A stretch of 13,816 nt of DNA from contig CAZVGZ010000056.1 in the NCBI GenBank assembly GCA_964627605.1, positions 1 to 13,816 of the forward strand. Reading direction: 5' to 3'. Position numbers and translations under genes: made by a program. Under the pieces are notes generated by a model, which was not told where the DNA came from, ran no database searches, and saw only the letters and a program-made list of their open reading frames with translations. Each line of letters opens with the position of its first letter. The first letter of the stretch is position 1. This document shows positions 1-6,516 of this stretch, one piece after another. The stretch comes from CAZVGZ01 sp964627605. Lineage in GTDB: Bacteria; Latescibacterota; MWCZ01; CAZVGZ01.

Positions 1-412
1 GATGCGACATGGAGCGCCGACAGATGCGCCCATGTTTTACCGCTGGAATCGCCAGCATAGACCGCCTGCGCTAGATATTCAATCACTTTCGCCGGCTGTC
101 TATCGTCGCCGTCGATCAGGTGAATGTCTGCAAGATCGTTGAATATCCGGCTTTTTCGCAGGCAGTTTTGAGATCTTCATCAAGGCACATGCTGGCAGCG
201 CCGATTTTACCCCGCACCGCCATCCCTTTGGCCCACCATATCTGAGCAAGATCAAAATCGGCCATCGCCCTGCCTTCTGCCTCCAGAATGGGCATGGCTT
301 TGGCGATCTCTCCAGCGTTAAACATATCCATGGCGGCGGTCCGGCTCTGTGAAGGCGCTCTATCCTCCGGCTCGTCAACCACCCATTCGACCGCCGAATT
401 CTCACGCGTCAT
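1..412 (-). pseudogene. Unknown-function gene, frameshifted and cut by the left edge
   Basis: I do not recognise this protein. Translation from the ATG at 410-412, with GGAG at 422-425 about nine bases upstream, gives a helical, acidic product that hits TGA at 116-118. A second open frame, one base off, then runs cleanly from about position 147 to the edge. It begins FNDLADIHLIDGDD, continues with KVIEYLAQAVYAGDSSG and ends with KTWAHLSALHVA. Adding one T at 141-147 would join the two as KAGY-FNDLADIHL, which reads naturally. The gene is therefore either broken by a one-base deletion or carries a sequencing or assembly error. The alternating helices loosely recall helical-repeat proteins, but no repeat consensus is clear. 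It lies 89 bases downstream of the membrane protein gene on the same strand. Its true C-terminus is outside the window. Confidence 0.6.
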
Positions 413-448
413 CTATGCCGTCTCCAAAATCTAGCCCTCTTGAACGCA

Positions 449-492
449 TCAGGCATACTGAACCCCACCTAAGAATATACCTCAATGCCTGA
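449..492. repeat. Inverted repeat TCAGGCAT / ATGCCTGA between two minus-strand genes
   Basis: TCAGGCAT at 449-456 is mirrored exactly by ATGCCTGA at 485-492. After a two-base bulge the stem can extend by TGA (459-461) with TCA (482-484). The repeat fills much of the short gap between the membrane protein stop (502) and the start of the next gene (412). No T-run follows on the minus strand, so it does not look like a standard intrinsic terminator. It could be an mRNA processing or attenuation hairpin, or an operator. Confidence 0.4.
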
Positions 493-501
493 CGAACCGA
501 G

Positions 502-2094
502 CTAGTCGAGCGCACTGTCGATCTGCGTTTTTACGTTGACTGTCTCCCAATCACTACCGTTCCAACGCAGCCATCTGGCATTTCGTTGAGATGACGAAAG
601 TTGGGATAGGTTGATCGTCAACCTACTGCTGTCACCTGGACTATCAACGTTGGCAACGATGGGAAAACCGAACGGGTTTGGGAAGTCGTAAGCGGCGGGA
701 CGAAAAATCGTCGCACCACCCGATGGGGACATCTCCATCTGGCCAGATTCGGCTCGGACTGCAAGCCCAACACCACTGTTCCCCTCATCAACATCCAGAG
801 TCACCGGTGCCCTCAGCCCAAGATTCTTGGTACCACCTGCAAGCCTGTAGATCGCCGCCGGGTTTGTGCTGGCGACAGGCAGCCACCCCAACCGCGCCAC
901 CATCCCCAGCAGCACGACGCTCTCCCCCTCTTCACTTTGGTCTACAGATCGCACCAAGGTGACCGCGCTTCTGCGAGCTAACGACGACGCCTGCCACATG
1001 TCTGTCGCCTGCGAAAACAGCCCGGACACCGCTGCGACGCCTAGTGCGCTCGATAGCGTCCATCTTCGCCAACCTTTGGATGCAACTATCATCTCAGCCC
1101 ACACCCAGCATATCCCCACCGACGGCAGAAATAGATACCAACGTCTCGGAGGCTCGCCTGTAAGCAGATCCAGAACAATAATCGGTGACGCAGCAACGAT
1201 CACCCACGTAGCGCTCGCGACTATGGGTTCCAAACCTGACTTGCGCCATGCTATCACCACCCCCCATACGGTGACAGCAACCGCCGCAATCCCCAAGGCG
1301 ACACCCGCGTGCGACTCTATCGCCCATAGGCGGTCGTACCAACCTGGCAGGATCAGGTAGCCGGGGATTCTCAGCAGGCCCCCGATTGACGAAAGAATAT
1401 TCGAGGTGTCACCACGCCCAGCGATGGGGCTGATGGTCCACTGCACGGACGACCACACCGCAAATAGCACCAATTGGGGGATCATCCCTCGGGCTATCTC
1501 CCGCCACTCGAAAGCAACATTCTGAGTTCGCGATCGTGTCCATGCCAACAACGGCGTAAGCACGAGTACCGTTGCGGCGATCTCTTTGGATAGAAGCGCG
1601 CATCCGAACACCAGAGTCGCCCACCACCATCTTTTCTTAAGTCCCAGCGCTATGGCTCCCAACCCCGCCACAGTCGCCAGCAGATCGGTCTGTCCGCTGA
1701 TCCATGCAACCGAGAGCACATGAATAGGATGCAGCGCAAATAGGGCCGCCGCGACCATCCCCACCGGCCGGCTTCGGCACCGGGTAAGCAACACAGCCAC
1801 CAGCACCACGGCGGCGGAGTTGAGGCAAAGGCTTACCAGATGGTAGGCCCACGCTTCTGCGCCAACTATCGCGGAGACACCCAGCAGCAACGCGTGAGAA
1901 AGGGGTCTGTATAGCTGCAGAAATCCCTGCCCACTGTTGGGCACCAAAAACGCCCACGCGTCCTTCCACGCGCCGCGCACGCCAAAGTCTATCAACCGGA
2001 CGTCGTCGTTCTGAAACCAGAGCGTCAACGTCCAGATCCACGCCACCGCAGCGGCGACACCTAACAGCATTTTTTCTTTCAGTGTCAAGACCAT
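502..2094 (-). CDS. Polytopic membrane protein, GT-C (GT39/TMTC-like) glycosyltransferase candidate
   Basis: This 530-residue protein starts with a hydrophobic helix (about residues 9-27), then an acidic first loop with an NDD triad (29-31). GT-C enzymes carry catalytic or metal-binding acidic residues in that loop. RPLSHALL follows at about 63-70, then several more membrane helices. ALFALHPIHVLSVAWISGQ (about 116-134) and LLSKEIA resemble the HP-H-AWISGR-D and LLSKE signatures of GT39/TMTC-type proteins. The family usually moves a sugar from a lipid-linked donor to a protein or lipid at the outer membrane face. The C-terminal roughly 130 residues are non-hydrophobic and should form an extracytoplasmic domain; TMTC-like tetratricopeptide repeats are not seen there. 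The ATG start has only a weak ribosome site. Class is likely, but donor and acceptor cannot be told. Confidence 0.7.
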   Translation of the reverse strand: MVLTLKEKMLLGVAAAVAWIWTLTLWFQNDDVRLIDFGVRGAWKDAWAFLVPNSGQGFLQLYRPLSHALLLGVSAIVGAEAWAYHLVSLCLNSAAVVLVAVLLTRCRSRPVGMVAAALFALHPIHVLSVAWISGQTDLLATVAGLGAIALGLKKRWWWATLVFGCALLSKEIAATVLVLTPLLAWTRSRTQNVAFEWREIARGMIPQLVLFAVWSSVQWTISPIAGRGDTSNILSSIGGLLRIPGYLILPGWYDRLWAIESHAGVALGIAAVAVTVWGVVIAWRKSGLEPIVASATWVIVAASPIIVLDLLTGEPPRRWYLFLPSVGICWVWAEMIVASKGWRRWTLSSALGVAAVSGLFSQATDMWQASSLARRSAVTLVRSVDQSEEGESVVLLGMVARLGWLPVASTNPAAIYRLAGGTKNLGLRAPVTLDVDEGNSGVGLAVRAESGQMEMSPSGGATIFRPAAYDFPNPFGFPIVANVDSPGDSSRLTINLSQLSSSQRNARWLRWNGSDWETVNVKTQIDSALD

Positions 2095-2251
2095 GTCATC
2101 TCAAAATGATCTATATTAAAACAAGACAGCGGAAGTGATGTGTGTCACAATGATACAGCAAATCCAACCCCAATTGTAGAGCCCATAGCGTTCTATCACT
2201 GGTCGGTCGGCGGAGATCTGTGAGCAACTTCGAGTTTGGCACGAAGATTGT

Positions 2252-2737
2252 TTGTCAGTGTCATTAGATATCGATAAAGCTGCGAAGGCGACCATGAGGG
2301 GGCGTCTTCAGTTACTGCCGGATTCAACTGGGGAGGGCGAGGCTGGGCCTCGCGAGTCAGCGCGACGGTGGGTTGTATTTTTGGGGAACTCGCCGTTGCG
2401 CCCGGTTGTGCGCATACTGCGCACGCATTTTCAGCTCATAGGGAGATGTGCAGTGATAAACACCGGTATCGCTACGAACAACGACACTGACGCCCAACGG
2501 CTCGTAGGCGAACTAATCTCATCACAGAGCCTGACACTCAGCGATGAGCGCGGCACTCTGATTGGTGGAGTGGTTTGCAACGACGCCGCACTGCCAGGCG
2601 GGACGATGGGGATTATCCTTCTCATGGAGGAGGGCAGTGATCCCCGTTCGCTGCACTATCGAGCATATACGAACGTCGTTGACACTGAAAAAGCGGTTCG
2701 CCGCCGGATGACGTTCATAGCGTCTCAAACCCCCTGA
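2252..2737 (+). CDS. Hypothetical protein, 161 codons
   Basis: I do not recognise this protein. The longest version begins with TTG at 2252, with a weak GAAG-like site upstream. The ATG at 2294, preceded by AAGGCG, is a reasonable alternative and would remove 14 residues. The N-terminal part is rich in Arg, Glu and Gly. The later part (about residues 65-150) looks like a small folded domain with alternating hydrophobic strands, including GTLIGGVVCNDAALPGG and TMGIILLMEEG. No signal peptide or membrane segment is seen. The 3' end overlaps the convergent FAH-family gene by 13 bases. Competing frames on the other strand are shorter and less protein-like. The 157 bases before it, shared with the divergent membrane protein gene, hold no promoter I can defend. 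Confidence 0.5.
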   Translation: MSVSLDIDKAAKATMRGRLQLLPDSTGEGEAGPRESARRWVVFLGNSPLRPVVRILRTHFQLIGRCAVINTGIATNNDTDAQRLVGELISSQSLTLSDERGTLIGGVVCNDAALPGGTMGIILLMEEGSDPRSLHYRAYTNVVDTEKAVRRRMTFIASQTP

Positions 2738-3633
2738 TACGCTGTCACTGCGTTTATGAGGCGACCAATTGGCGGAATCTCTGCCTCCACCAGATCACCT
2801 GGTGACAGGTACGTCCCCGATGCGGACCCAACTCCTGCCGCCGTCCCGGTAGATATAATGTCGCCAGGCTCAAGTGTCATAAAGCGCGACACCCACTCCA
2901 CCAATTCAGCCACCGAGAAGATCATCTGGCCAGTGTTGGCGCTCTGTTTCTCCTCTCCATTCACCCACAATCTTATATCCAAAACATGAGGATCGGGGAT
3001 CTCGTCCTTTAGCACTAGCGAGGGCCCCATCGGTGCGAACGTGTCAAACCATTTGCCGTTGAGCCAGTCAAACCACTTATCGCCATCCCTGCTGTCGCGA
3101 TCGACGCCATGCACCAACGAGCGCTCCGACACGTCGTTCATGACTGTGTAGCCAGCGACATAGTCAAGCCCATCCGCCGCATTTACAAACCTTGCTGTTC
3201 GCCCCATCACGACCGCTAGCTCACACTCCCAATCAATATTCCCAGCGTTGGGCGGATAGATGATTTCTGAGTTTGGACCTGTGACGGATGTTTGCGGTTT
3301 CATAAACACCCTGGGCGTGGTCAGAATCTTCTCCGCCCATTCGTGACCGCTCTCTTTTAAATGGTCGGCATAGTTGCCTGCCAGCGCCAGAAGTTTGCCC
3401 GGACGCTCAATCGGGGCGCGGAGCTCTATATCGTTGAGCGGATACGTCCTCTTGCAGCCGGAGAAATTCAGGCTTAACGGATCGACCTCTGTCCTCAGCA
3501 GATCCAGAACCGTCGTTGGAACACAATTCAGCGGCTCTGCCCACGCCGAGTCGGAACTGATATCAAGGACCGTCTCACCCTCCAGCAGACCAGGTCTTGC
3601 TTCTCCGTCTTTGACGAATGTCACCAGCCTCAT
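2725..3633 (-). CDS. Fumarylacetoacetate hydrolase (FAH) family protein
   Basis: This 302-residue protein has a short N-terminal domain (about 1-70) and a full FAH catalytic domain. Visible motifs are RPGKLLALAGNYADHLKE (78-94, with the family His at 91), DWECELAVVMG (134-144) and NDVSERS (166-172). The expected metal ligands E136, E138 and D167 are present. FAH enzymes use Mg2+ or Ca2+ to cleave or hydrate 2-oxo acids, for example 2-keto-3-deoxy sugar acid derivatives, acylpyruvates or aromatic ring-fission products. The segment KWFDTFAPMGPSLV fits the FAHD1/ureidoglycolate-lyase-like branch. Substrate is not readable from sequence; the upstream dehydrogenase makes a sugar-acid pathway attractive. 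The ATG has AGAAGGG eight bases upstream and shares its A with the stop codon of a short upstream frame, a sign of translational coupling. Confidence 0.93.
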   Translation of the reverse strand: MRLVTFVKDGEARPGLLEGETVLDISSDSAWAEPLNCVPTTVLDLLRTEVDPLSLNFSGCKRTYPLNDIELRAPIERPGKLLALAGNYADHLKESGHEWAEKILTTPRVFMKPQTSVTGPNSEIIYPPNAGNIDWECELAVVMGRTARFVNAADGLDYVAGYTVMNDVSERSLVHGVDRDSRDGDKWFDWLNGKWFDTFAPMGPSLVLKDEIPDPHVLDIRLWVNGEEKQSANTGQMIFSVAELVEWVSRFMTLEPGDIISTGTAAGVGSASGTYLSPGDLVEAEIPPIGRLINAVTAYQGV

Positions 3634-3788
3634 TATAGTAGCCCTTCTAAAGTAGTTAGAACGATCGGGGAATAGGCACTCGGATTGGGGGTTAGTTCTG
3701 GTTCAGGAGCCGATAGAACCTCCTCGTACGACGCCTCGCACTCTTCGCACAACGCGACAGCCAATCGCGCCAAAGGCTCTCCACCCAT
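3633..3788 (-). CDS. Short reading frame coupled to the FAH gene; possibly the 3' part of a broken gene
   Basis: A frame that begins with ATG at 3786-3788 encodes 51 residues, MGGEPLARLAVAL to SPIVLTTLEGLL, with the cluster CEECEASYEEV. Its TAA (3633-3635) overlaps the FAH ATG as TAATG. Codon choice and composition look coding. The same frame stays open upstream to a TGA at 3828-3830, adding PALTTELELRAAQ, and beyond that TGA to an ATG at 3930-3932. That would make a 99-codon gene with an internal stop at codon 35. Alternatively, an ATG at 3883-3885 in another frame has GGAGG six bases upstream and would need a +1 shift to join. So this is either a small real gene with a poor ribosome site or the intact tail of a disrupted one. 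I do not recognise the family. Confidence 0.45.
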   Translation of the reverse strand: MGGEPLARLAVALCEECEASYEEVLSAPEPELTPNPSAYSPIVLTTLEGLL

Positions 3789-3905
3789 CTGGGCCGCGCG
3801 GAGTTCTAATTCTGTTGTCAGAGCGGGTCATGCCACATGTGCCGCCGCCCAGACGCCCGCCCGCGCCGACCGACTGGTCCTCCATAGTGATCCTCCAAAC
3901 GCTGT

Positions 3906-3925
3906 CCGTACGAGAGTGCGTACGG
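3906..3925. repeat. Perfect hairpin: 7-bp stem, 6-base loop
   Basis: CCGTACG (3906-3912) is followed by a six-base loop and then CGTACGG (3919-3925), a perfect stem. On the minus strand it lies about 135 bases past the dehydrogenase stop and just ahead of a GGAGG-ATG at 3883-3895. No T-run follows, so an intrinsic terminator is unlikely. An mRNA-stabilising or processing hairpin is more plausible. Confidence 0.5.
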
Positions 3926-3938
3926 TGCACATCCAAGC

Positions 3939-4000
3939 CGTTGGCGCGTCGCCACCGTGTTGTCAGGCAACCGCCCTAAACCGACGACAGAACGCCAACG
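3939..4000. repeat. Inverted repeat CGTTGGCG / CGCCAACG enclosing a structured loop
   Basis: CGTTGGCG (3939-3946) and CGCCAACG (3993-4000) are perfect 8-base inverted copies. The 46 bases between them contain a smaller GTTG-CAAC stem near 3959-3971. Together with the hairpin at 3906-3925 this makes the gap between the dehydrogenase and the short frame rich in potential RNA structure. The remaining sequence from 4001 to 4060, next to the dehydrogenase stop, holds nothing I recognise. Confidence 0.4.
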
Positions 4001-4060
4001 CCCCACTTTAACATAAGTAGTTTGATTGGTCGTTGTCCACCTCAACGATATGGGCAGACA

Positions 4061-5098
4061 TCACCCATCTAAGTTGACAATCGCTTTAATCCGGTCCGGG
4101 GAAGGGTCAACTGAGTCCTCCAACGCCATCGGTGTCGCCTCCAGATCGTACTGGTGTGTGACCATACTCCTTAGCTCAGCAGCTCCTCGTTCCACAAGGG
4201 CTATCGCCGTTGGATAGGTATGGCAATATCGGAAAACACCGCGAACATCAAGTTCTTTGTCAATCGGTGCTAGCATATTCATCGGCACTGTCGGGTCTGG
4301 TGCCAGCCCTACCAGGACGACTGTGCCACCTCGCCTTGCCATCTCGACGGTCTCCAGGGTGCTCTGTTTGGCACCAGCGGTCTCCACGACGATGTGAGGC
4401 CCCAGACCAGCACTCCTCTCGCGGATTTCACCAACGACATCCACTTGAGACACATCAAACGCTTCGCAAGTACCCAGTTCAAGAGCCATCTCAAGCCGCT
4501 TTGTGCGCATGTCTCCGACGTACACCTTGCCAGCACCCGCCGCCAGGAACGCCTGAAGGGTCGAGAGACCTATCGGCCCCATACCGTAGATAAACACACA
4601 ATCCCCAACGGTCATTCCCGACCGTTTTACAGCTTGAATCCCTGTGGACAGAGGTTCCAGCATCGCCCCGTCAGCGAAGTTCATCTCGTCTGGGAGCTTG
4701 AATAGGAACTCGGCGTCGTGGGAGATGTACTCGCAGAACGCTCCTTGCATCGGCGGTGTCGCCAAAAACACCACATCAGGGCAGAGATTGTATCTCCCTC
4801 CAGCGCAGAACTCGCATCGTCTGCATGGAACCCCAGGCTCCACCGCCACGCGGTCACCGACACTGAGTCCTGAGACTAGAGACCCCAGTGCGACCACCTC
4901 CCCGGCGCATTCGTGCCCCAAGATAAACGGCGGTTCCACGATGTAGCCGCCAATCCTGCCGTGGGCGTAGTAGTGGATGTCCGAACCACAGACCCCTACG
5001 GATCGCACCTGGACCAGCGCTTCGTGAGGCTTGATTACGGGGTCGGGGATGTCGCCCATGGCGACGTCTCTCAAATCATTCATTATAGCGGCTCTCAA
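4061..5098 (-). CDS. Zinc-dependent sorbitol/L-iditol dehydrogenase-like MDR enzyme
   Basis: This 345-residue protein is a complete medium-chain dehydrogenase. The GroES-like half carries VCGSDIH (C37) and GHE (H62, E63); with E148 in MLEPLSTG these are the usual catalytic zinc ligands. The structural zinc loop has C92, C95, C98 and C106. The Rossmann half has GMGPIGL (172-178) followed by VGDMRTKR, where the acidic D after the second strand favours NAD+. The FLATPPMQGAF segment is typical of the sorbitol/xylitol dehydrogenase branch, which oxidises polyols or sugars to ketoses. The start is TTG at 5096-5098: AAGGAGG lies seven bases upstream and the resulting MRAAI matches how this family begins. 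The ATG at 5081-5083 would lose that segment and has no ribosome site. Probably co-transcribed with the FAH gene. Exact substrate is unknown. Confidence 0.93.
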   Translation of the reverse strand: MRAAIMNDLRDVAMGDIPDPVIKPHEALVQVRSVGVCGSDIHYYAHGRIGGYIVEPPFILGHECAGEVVALGSLVSGLSVGDRVAVEPGVPCRRCEFCAGGRYNLCPDVVFLATPPMQGAFCEYISHDAEFLFKLPDEMNFADGAMLEPLSTGIQAVKRSGMTVGDCVFIYGMGPIGLSTLQAFLAAGAGKVYVGDMRTKRLEMALELGTCEAFDVSQVDVVGEIRERSAGLGPHIVVETAGAKQSTLETVEMARRGGTVVLVGLAPDPTVPMNMLAPIDKELDVRGVFRYCHTYPTAIALVERGAAELRSMVTHQYDLEATPMALEDSVDPSPDRIKAIVNLDG

Positions 5099-5105
5099 AC
5101 TATTT

Positions 5106-5112
5106 CCTCCTT
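5106..5112 (-). promoter_or_regulatory. Strong Shine-Dalgarno that fixes the dehydrogenase TTG start
   Basis: On the minus strand the sequence reads AAGGAGG, then seven bases, then TTG. It is among the strongest ribosome sites in the window and decides in favour of the TTG over the ATG five codons downstream. Confidence 0.8.
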
Positions 5113-5171
5113 ACTGTAAACAACCCAGGTGGAGTCAGACTAGCGAAAACCGTGCCCAGAACTGGTTAGAG

Positions 5172-5267
5172 ATCGCTGTGCGCGCCGATTTCCCGCACCC
5201 TTACTCACCGCACTGAAAAGGAGTCCTGAGCTAAGACCAAACCATCGCTGCGCGCCCTGTTCGCACC
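5172..5267. repeat. Imperfect direct repeat upstream of the dehydrogenase gene
   Basis: The stretch beginning ATCGCTGTGCGCGCC and ending CGCACC (5172-5199) recurs at 5244-5267 as ATCGCTGCGCGCC ending CGCACC, with small gaps. It lies in the 224-base space between the solute-binding protein and dehydrogenase genes. It could be paired binding sites or a chance duplication. I see no clear promoter or terminator in the rest of that space. Confidence 0.3.
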
Positions 5268-5322
5268 GTTTGGACGCGGCTGCTTACCCTCCAGTGCTAA
5301 TCCCATTTGACGCGTCGGTAGC

Positions 5323-6372
5323 CTAGTTAGCCCCCTGCCCCTTTATCTGCTGATCCCAATACTGCATCCACTCCGCTCGGCGCGCACCAAGCAGTTGCCA
5401 GTTGATCGGCATCGGGGTTATCTCAATCCCCTCCATCCAATCGGGTTTACCGGTGAAATCTTTGCGGATCGGGAACCTGTAAAACTCGGTGGCCTGTTTG
5501 CCCAGTCCATCAATGGATGTCACCGCCTCGAAGAACCTCTGTGCGGCGCTGCGATGTTTGGCACCCTTCACGACCGCAATGGCGTCAATTAGAACCGGGG
5601 TCCCGCTCTTTGGAACGATGAAGCCGAAGGGATAGTCGTACCGCTCGGTCTGAAGAAGTATGTCAGTCAGGTTCCACAGCGTAACCAACCCCTCCTCACG
5701 GGCGAGCTTCTGCTGCATGAGCGATGGGTTGGCGGCGTACGATTTCGTGTTGGCGTCCAGCTCCAGGAGCCACTCGTATCCACGATCAGGCTTTCCGTCC
5801 TCCGTGAAAAACCGGTAGATCATCGCGCTGTAGATAGTCTTCATCGTTCCCGACTCCATCGGCGAACGGATAATAATCTGATCGCGCCATTTGGGATCGA
5901 GGAGCTCATCCCAGTCCTGTGGAGCGGATGTGGAAGTCAGACGGTTGGTGTTATAGGCGATCACCTCTGGTGTGACGAACGTGCCGTACCAGTTGTCTGA
6001 CGGGCTTCTGTAGACAGAGTCGATCTGATCGCGCCAGCTTGGAACGTAAGGTTCAAGCAGCCCTTCGCGTTCTCCCTGCTCGAACGTGTTTGATGGCGCG
6101 CCCCACCAAATGTCAGCCTGCGGGTTGGCTTTTTCGGAGCGTATCCTCTCAAGGCAGACCTCTGCACCCATATCGAACCACTGCACATCCAGCGTGGAAT
6201 CACGGGCTTCAACCCATTCCTCAAACGCTCCTAGCATCTCTTTGCCGTGGGGCGAATAAATCACCACCTGTGTGCGGGATGTTTCCTGTGATCCGCCGCA
6301 CGCAAGAGCGATGAGGCCCAGAAAGAGCGCGATGGAGCGGGCGGTTGCCGTTATCCAATCTGTCTTAGTCAT
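5323..6372 (-). CDS. ABC transporter solute-binding protein, iron-type (FbpA/AfuA-like), likely lipoprotein
   Basis: From the ATG at 6370-6372 this is 349 residues. It begins MTKTDWITATARS, then a hydrophobic segment ending LIALACGGS: a lipoprotein-type signal with an imperfect lipobox and probable lipid-anchored Cys, so the protein should sit outside the inner membrane. A TTG at 6445-6447 would add 25 residues ahead of the signal and is unlikely; the ATG has AGG-like sites just upstream. The mature part follows the family-1/family-6 binding protein pattern: VVIYSPHGKEMLGAFEEW, ADIWWGAPSNTFEQ, GLLEPYVPSW, WDELLDPKWRDQI and SGTMKTIYSA. Relatives bind ferric iron, thiamine, phosphonates or other small ligands. 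The ferric paired-tyrosine motif is not evident, so the substrate is open. Its permease is encoded divergently. Confidence 0.88.
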   Translation of the reverse strand: MTKTDWITATARSIALFLGLIALACGGSQETSRTQVVIYSPHGKEMLGAFEEWVEARDSTLDVQWFDMGAEVCLERIRSEKANPQADIWWGAPSNTFEQGEREGLLEPYVPSWRDQIDSVYRSPSDNWYGTFVTPEVIAYNTNRLTSTSAPQDWDELLDPKWRDQIIIRSPMESGTMKTIYSAMIYRFFTEDGKPDRGYEWLLELDANTKSYAANPSLMQQKLAREEGLVTLWNLTDILLQTERYDYPFGFIVPKSGTPVLIDAIAVVKGAKHRSAAQRFFEAVTSIDGLGKQATEFYRFPIRKDFTGKPDWMEGIEITPMPINWQLLGARRAEWMQYWDQQIKGQGAN

Positions 6373-6430
6373 TCCTGCTGCCTGTAGTCGGTCGCCGATC
6401 GGACCATCAAGGTCCAAACAGGGCACGGGG

Positions 6431-6460
6431 TTTCGGTGGTGCGTCAATGTTCAATATACT
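6431..6460 (+). promoter_or_regulatory. Possible promoter for the permease gene
   Basis: TATACT at 6455-6460 matches a -10 box in five of six positions. A weak TTTCGG lies at 6431-6436 with an 18-base spacer. The position suits a leader of about 50 bases ahead of the permease ATG, in the 144-base divergent gap. The -35 box is poor, so this is tentative. Confidence 0.25.
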
Positions 6461-6516
6461 TGAGAGAGGGTGCCGCCTCCCCTTCCTGAACCTCCTTTAA
6501 TGTTGGGTGCACGCCG

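Noticed and set aside
130..160. Programmed -1 frameshifting at the GAAAAAG run in the left-edge gene
   Set aside because: The run is not in the phase of a classical slippery heptamer and no downstream pseudoknot stands out. A simple one-base deletion explains the data better.
866..1360. A 164-codon plus-strand ORF
   Set aside because: It is antisense to the well-supported membrane protein gene and encodes low-complexity Thr/Ala/Pro-rich sequence.
3828..3830. The in-frame TGA as selenocysteine or a reassigned tryptophan codon
   Set aside because: No selenoprotein motif surrounds it, the short upstream part is Arg-rich and unconvincing, and other genes in the window end in TGA normally.
3685..4011. 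A 108-codon plus-strand ORF in the dehydrogenase-FAH gap
   Set aside because: Its product is Ser/Ala/Arg-rich without domain features, and it overlaps the better-supported short frame on the minus strand.
6373..6447. Longer N-terminus of the solute-binding protein from a TTG
   Set aside because: It would place 25 polar residues before the lipoprotein signal; the ATG at 6370-6372 puts the signal at the N-terminus.
6491..6499. Perfect Shine-Dalgarno TAAAGGAGG on the minus strand
   Set aside because: No ATG, GTG or TTG follows at a usable distance on that strand. On the plus strand it is just CCTCCTTTA upstream of the permease gene.
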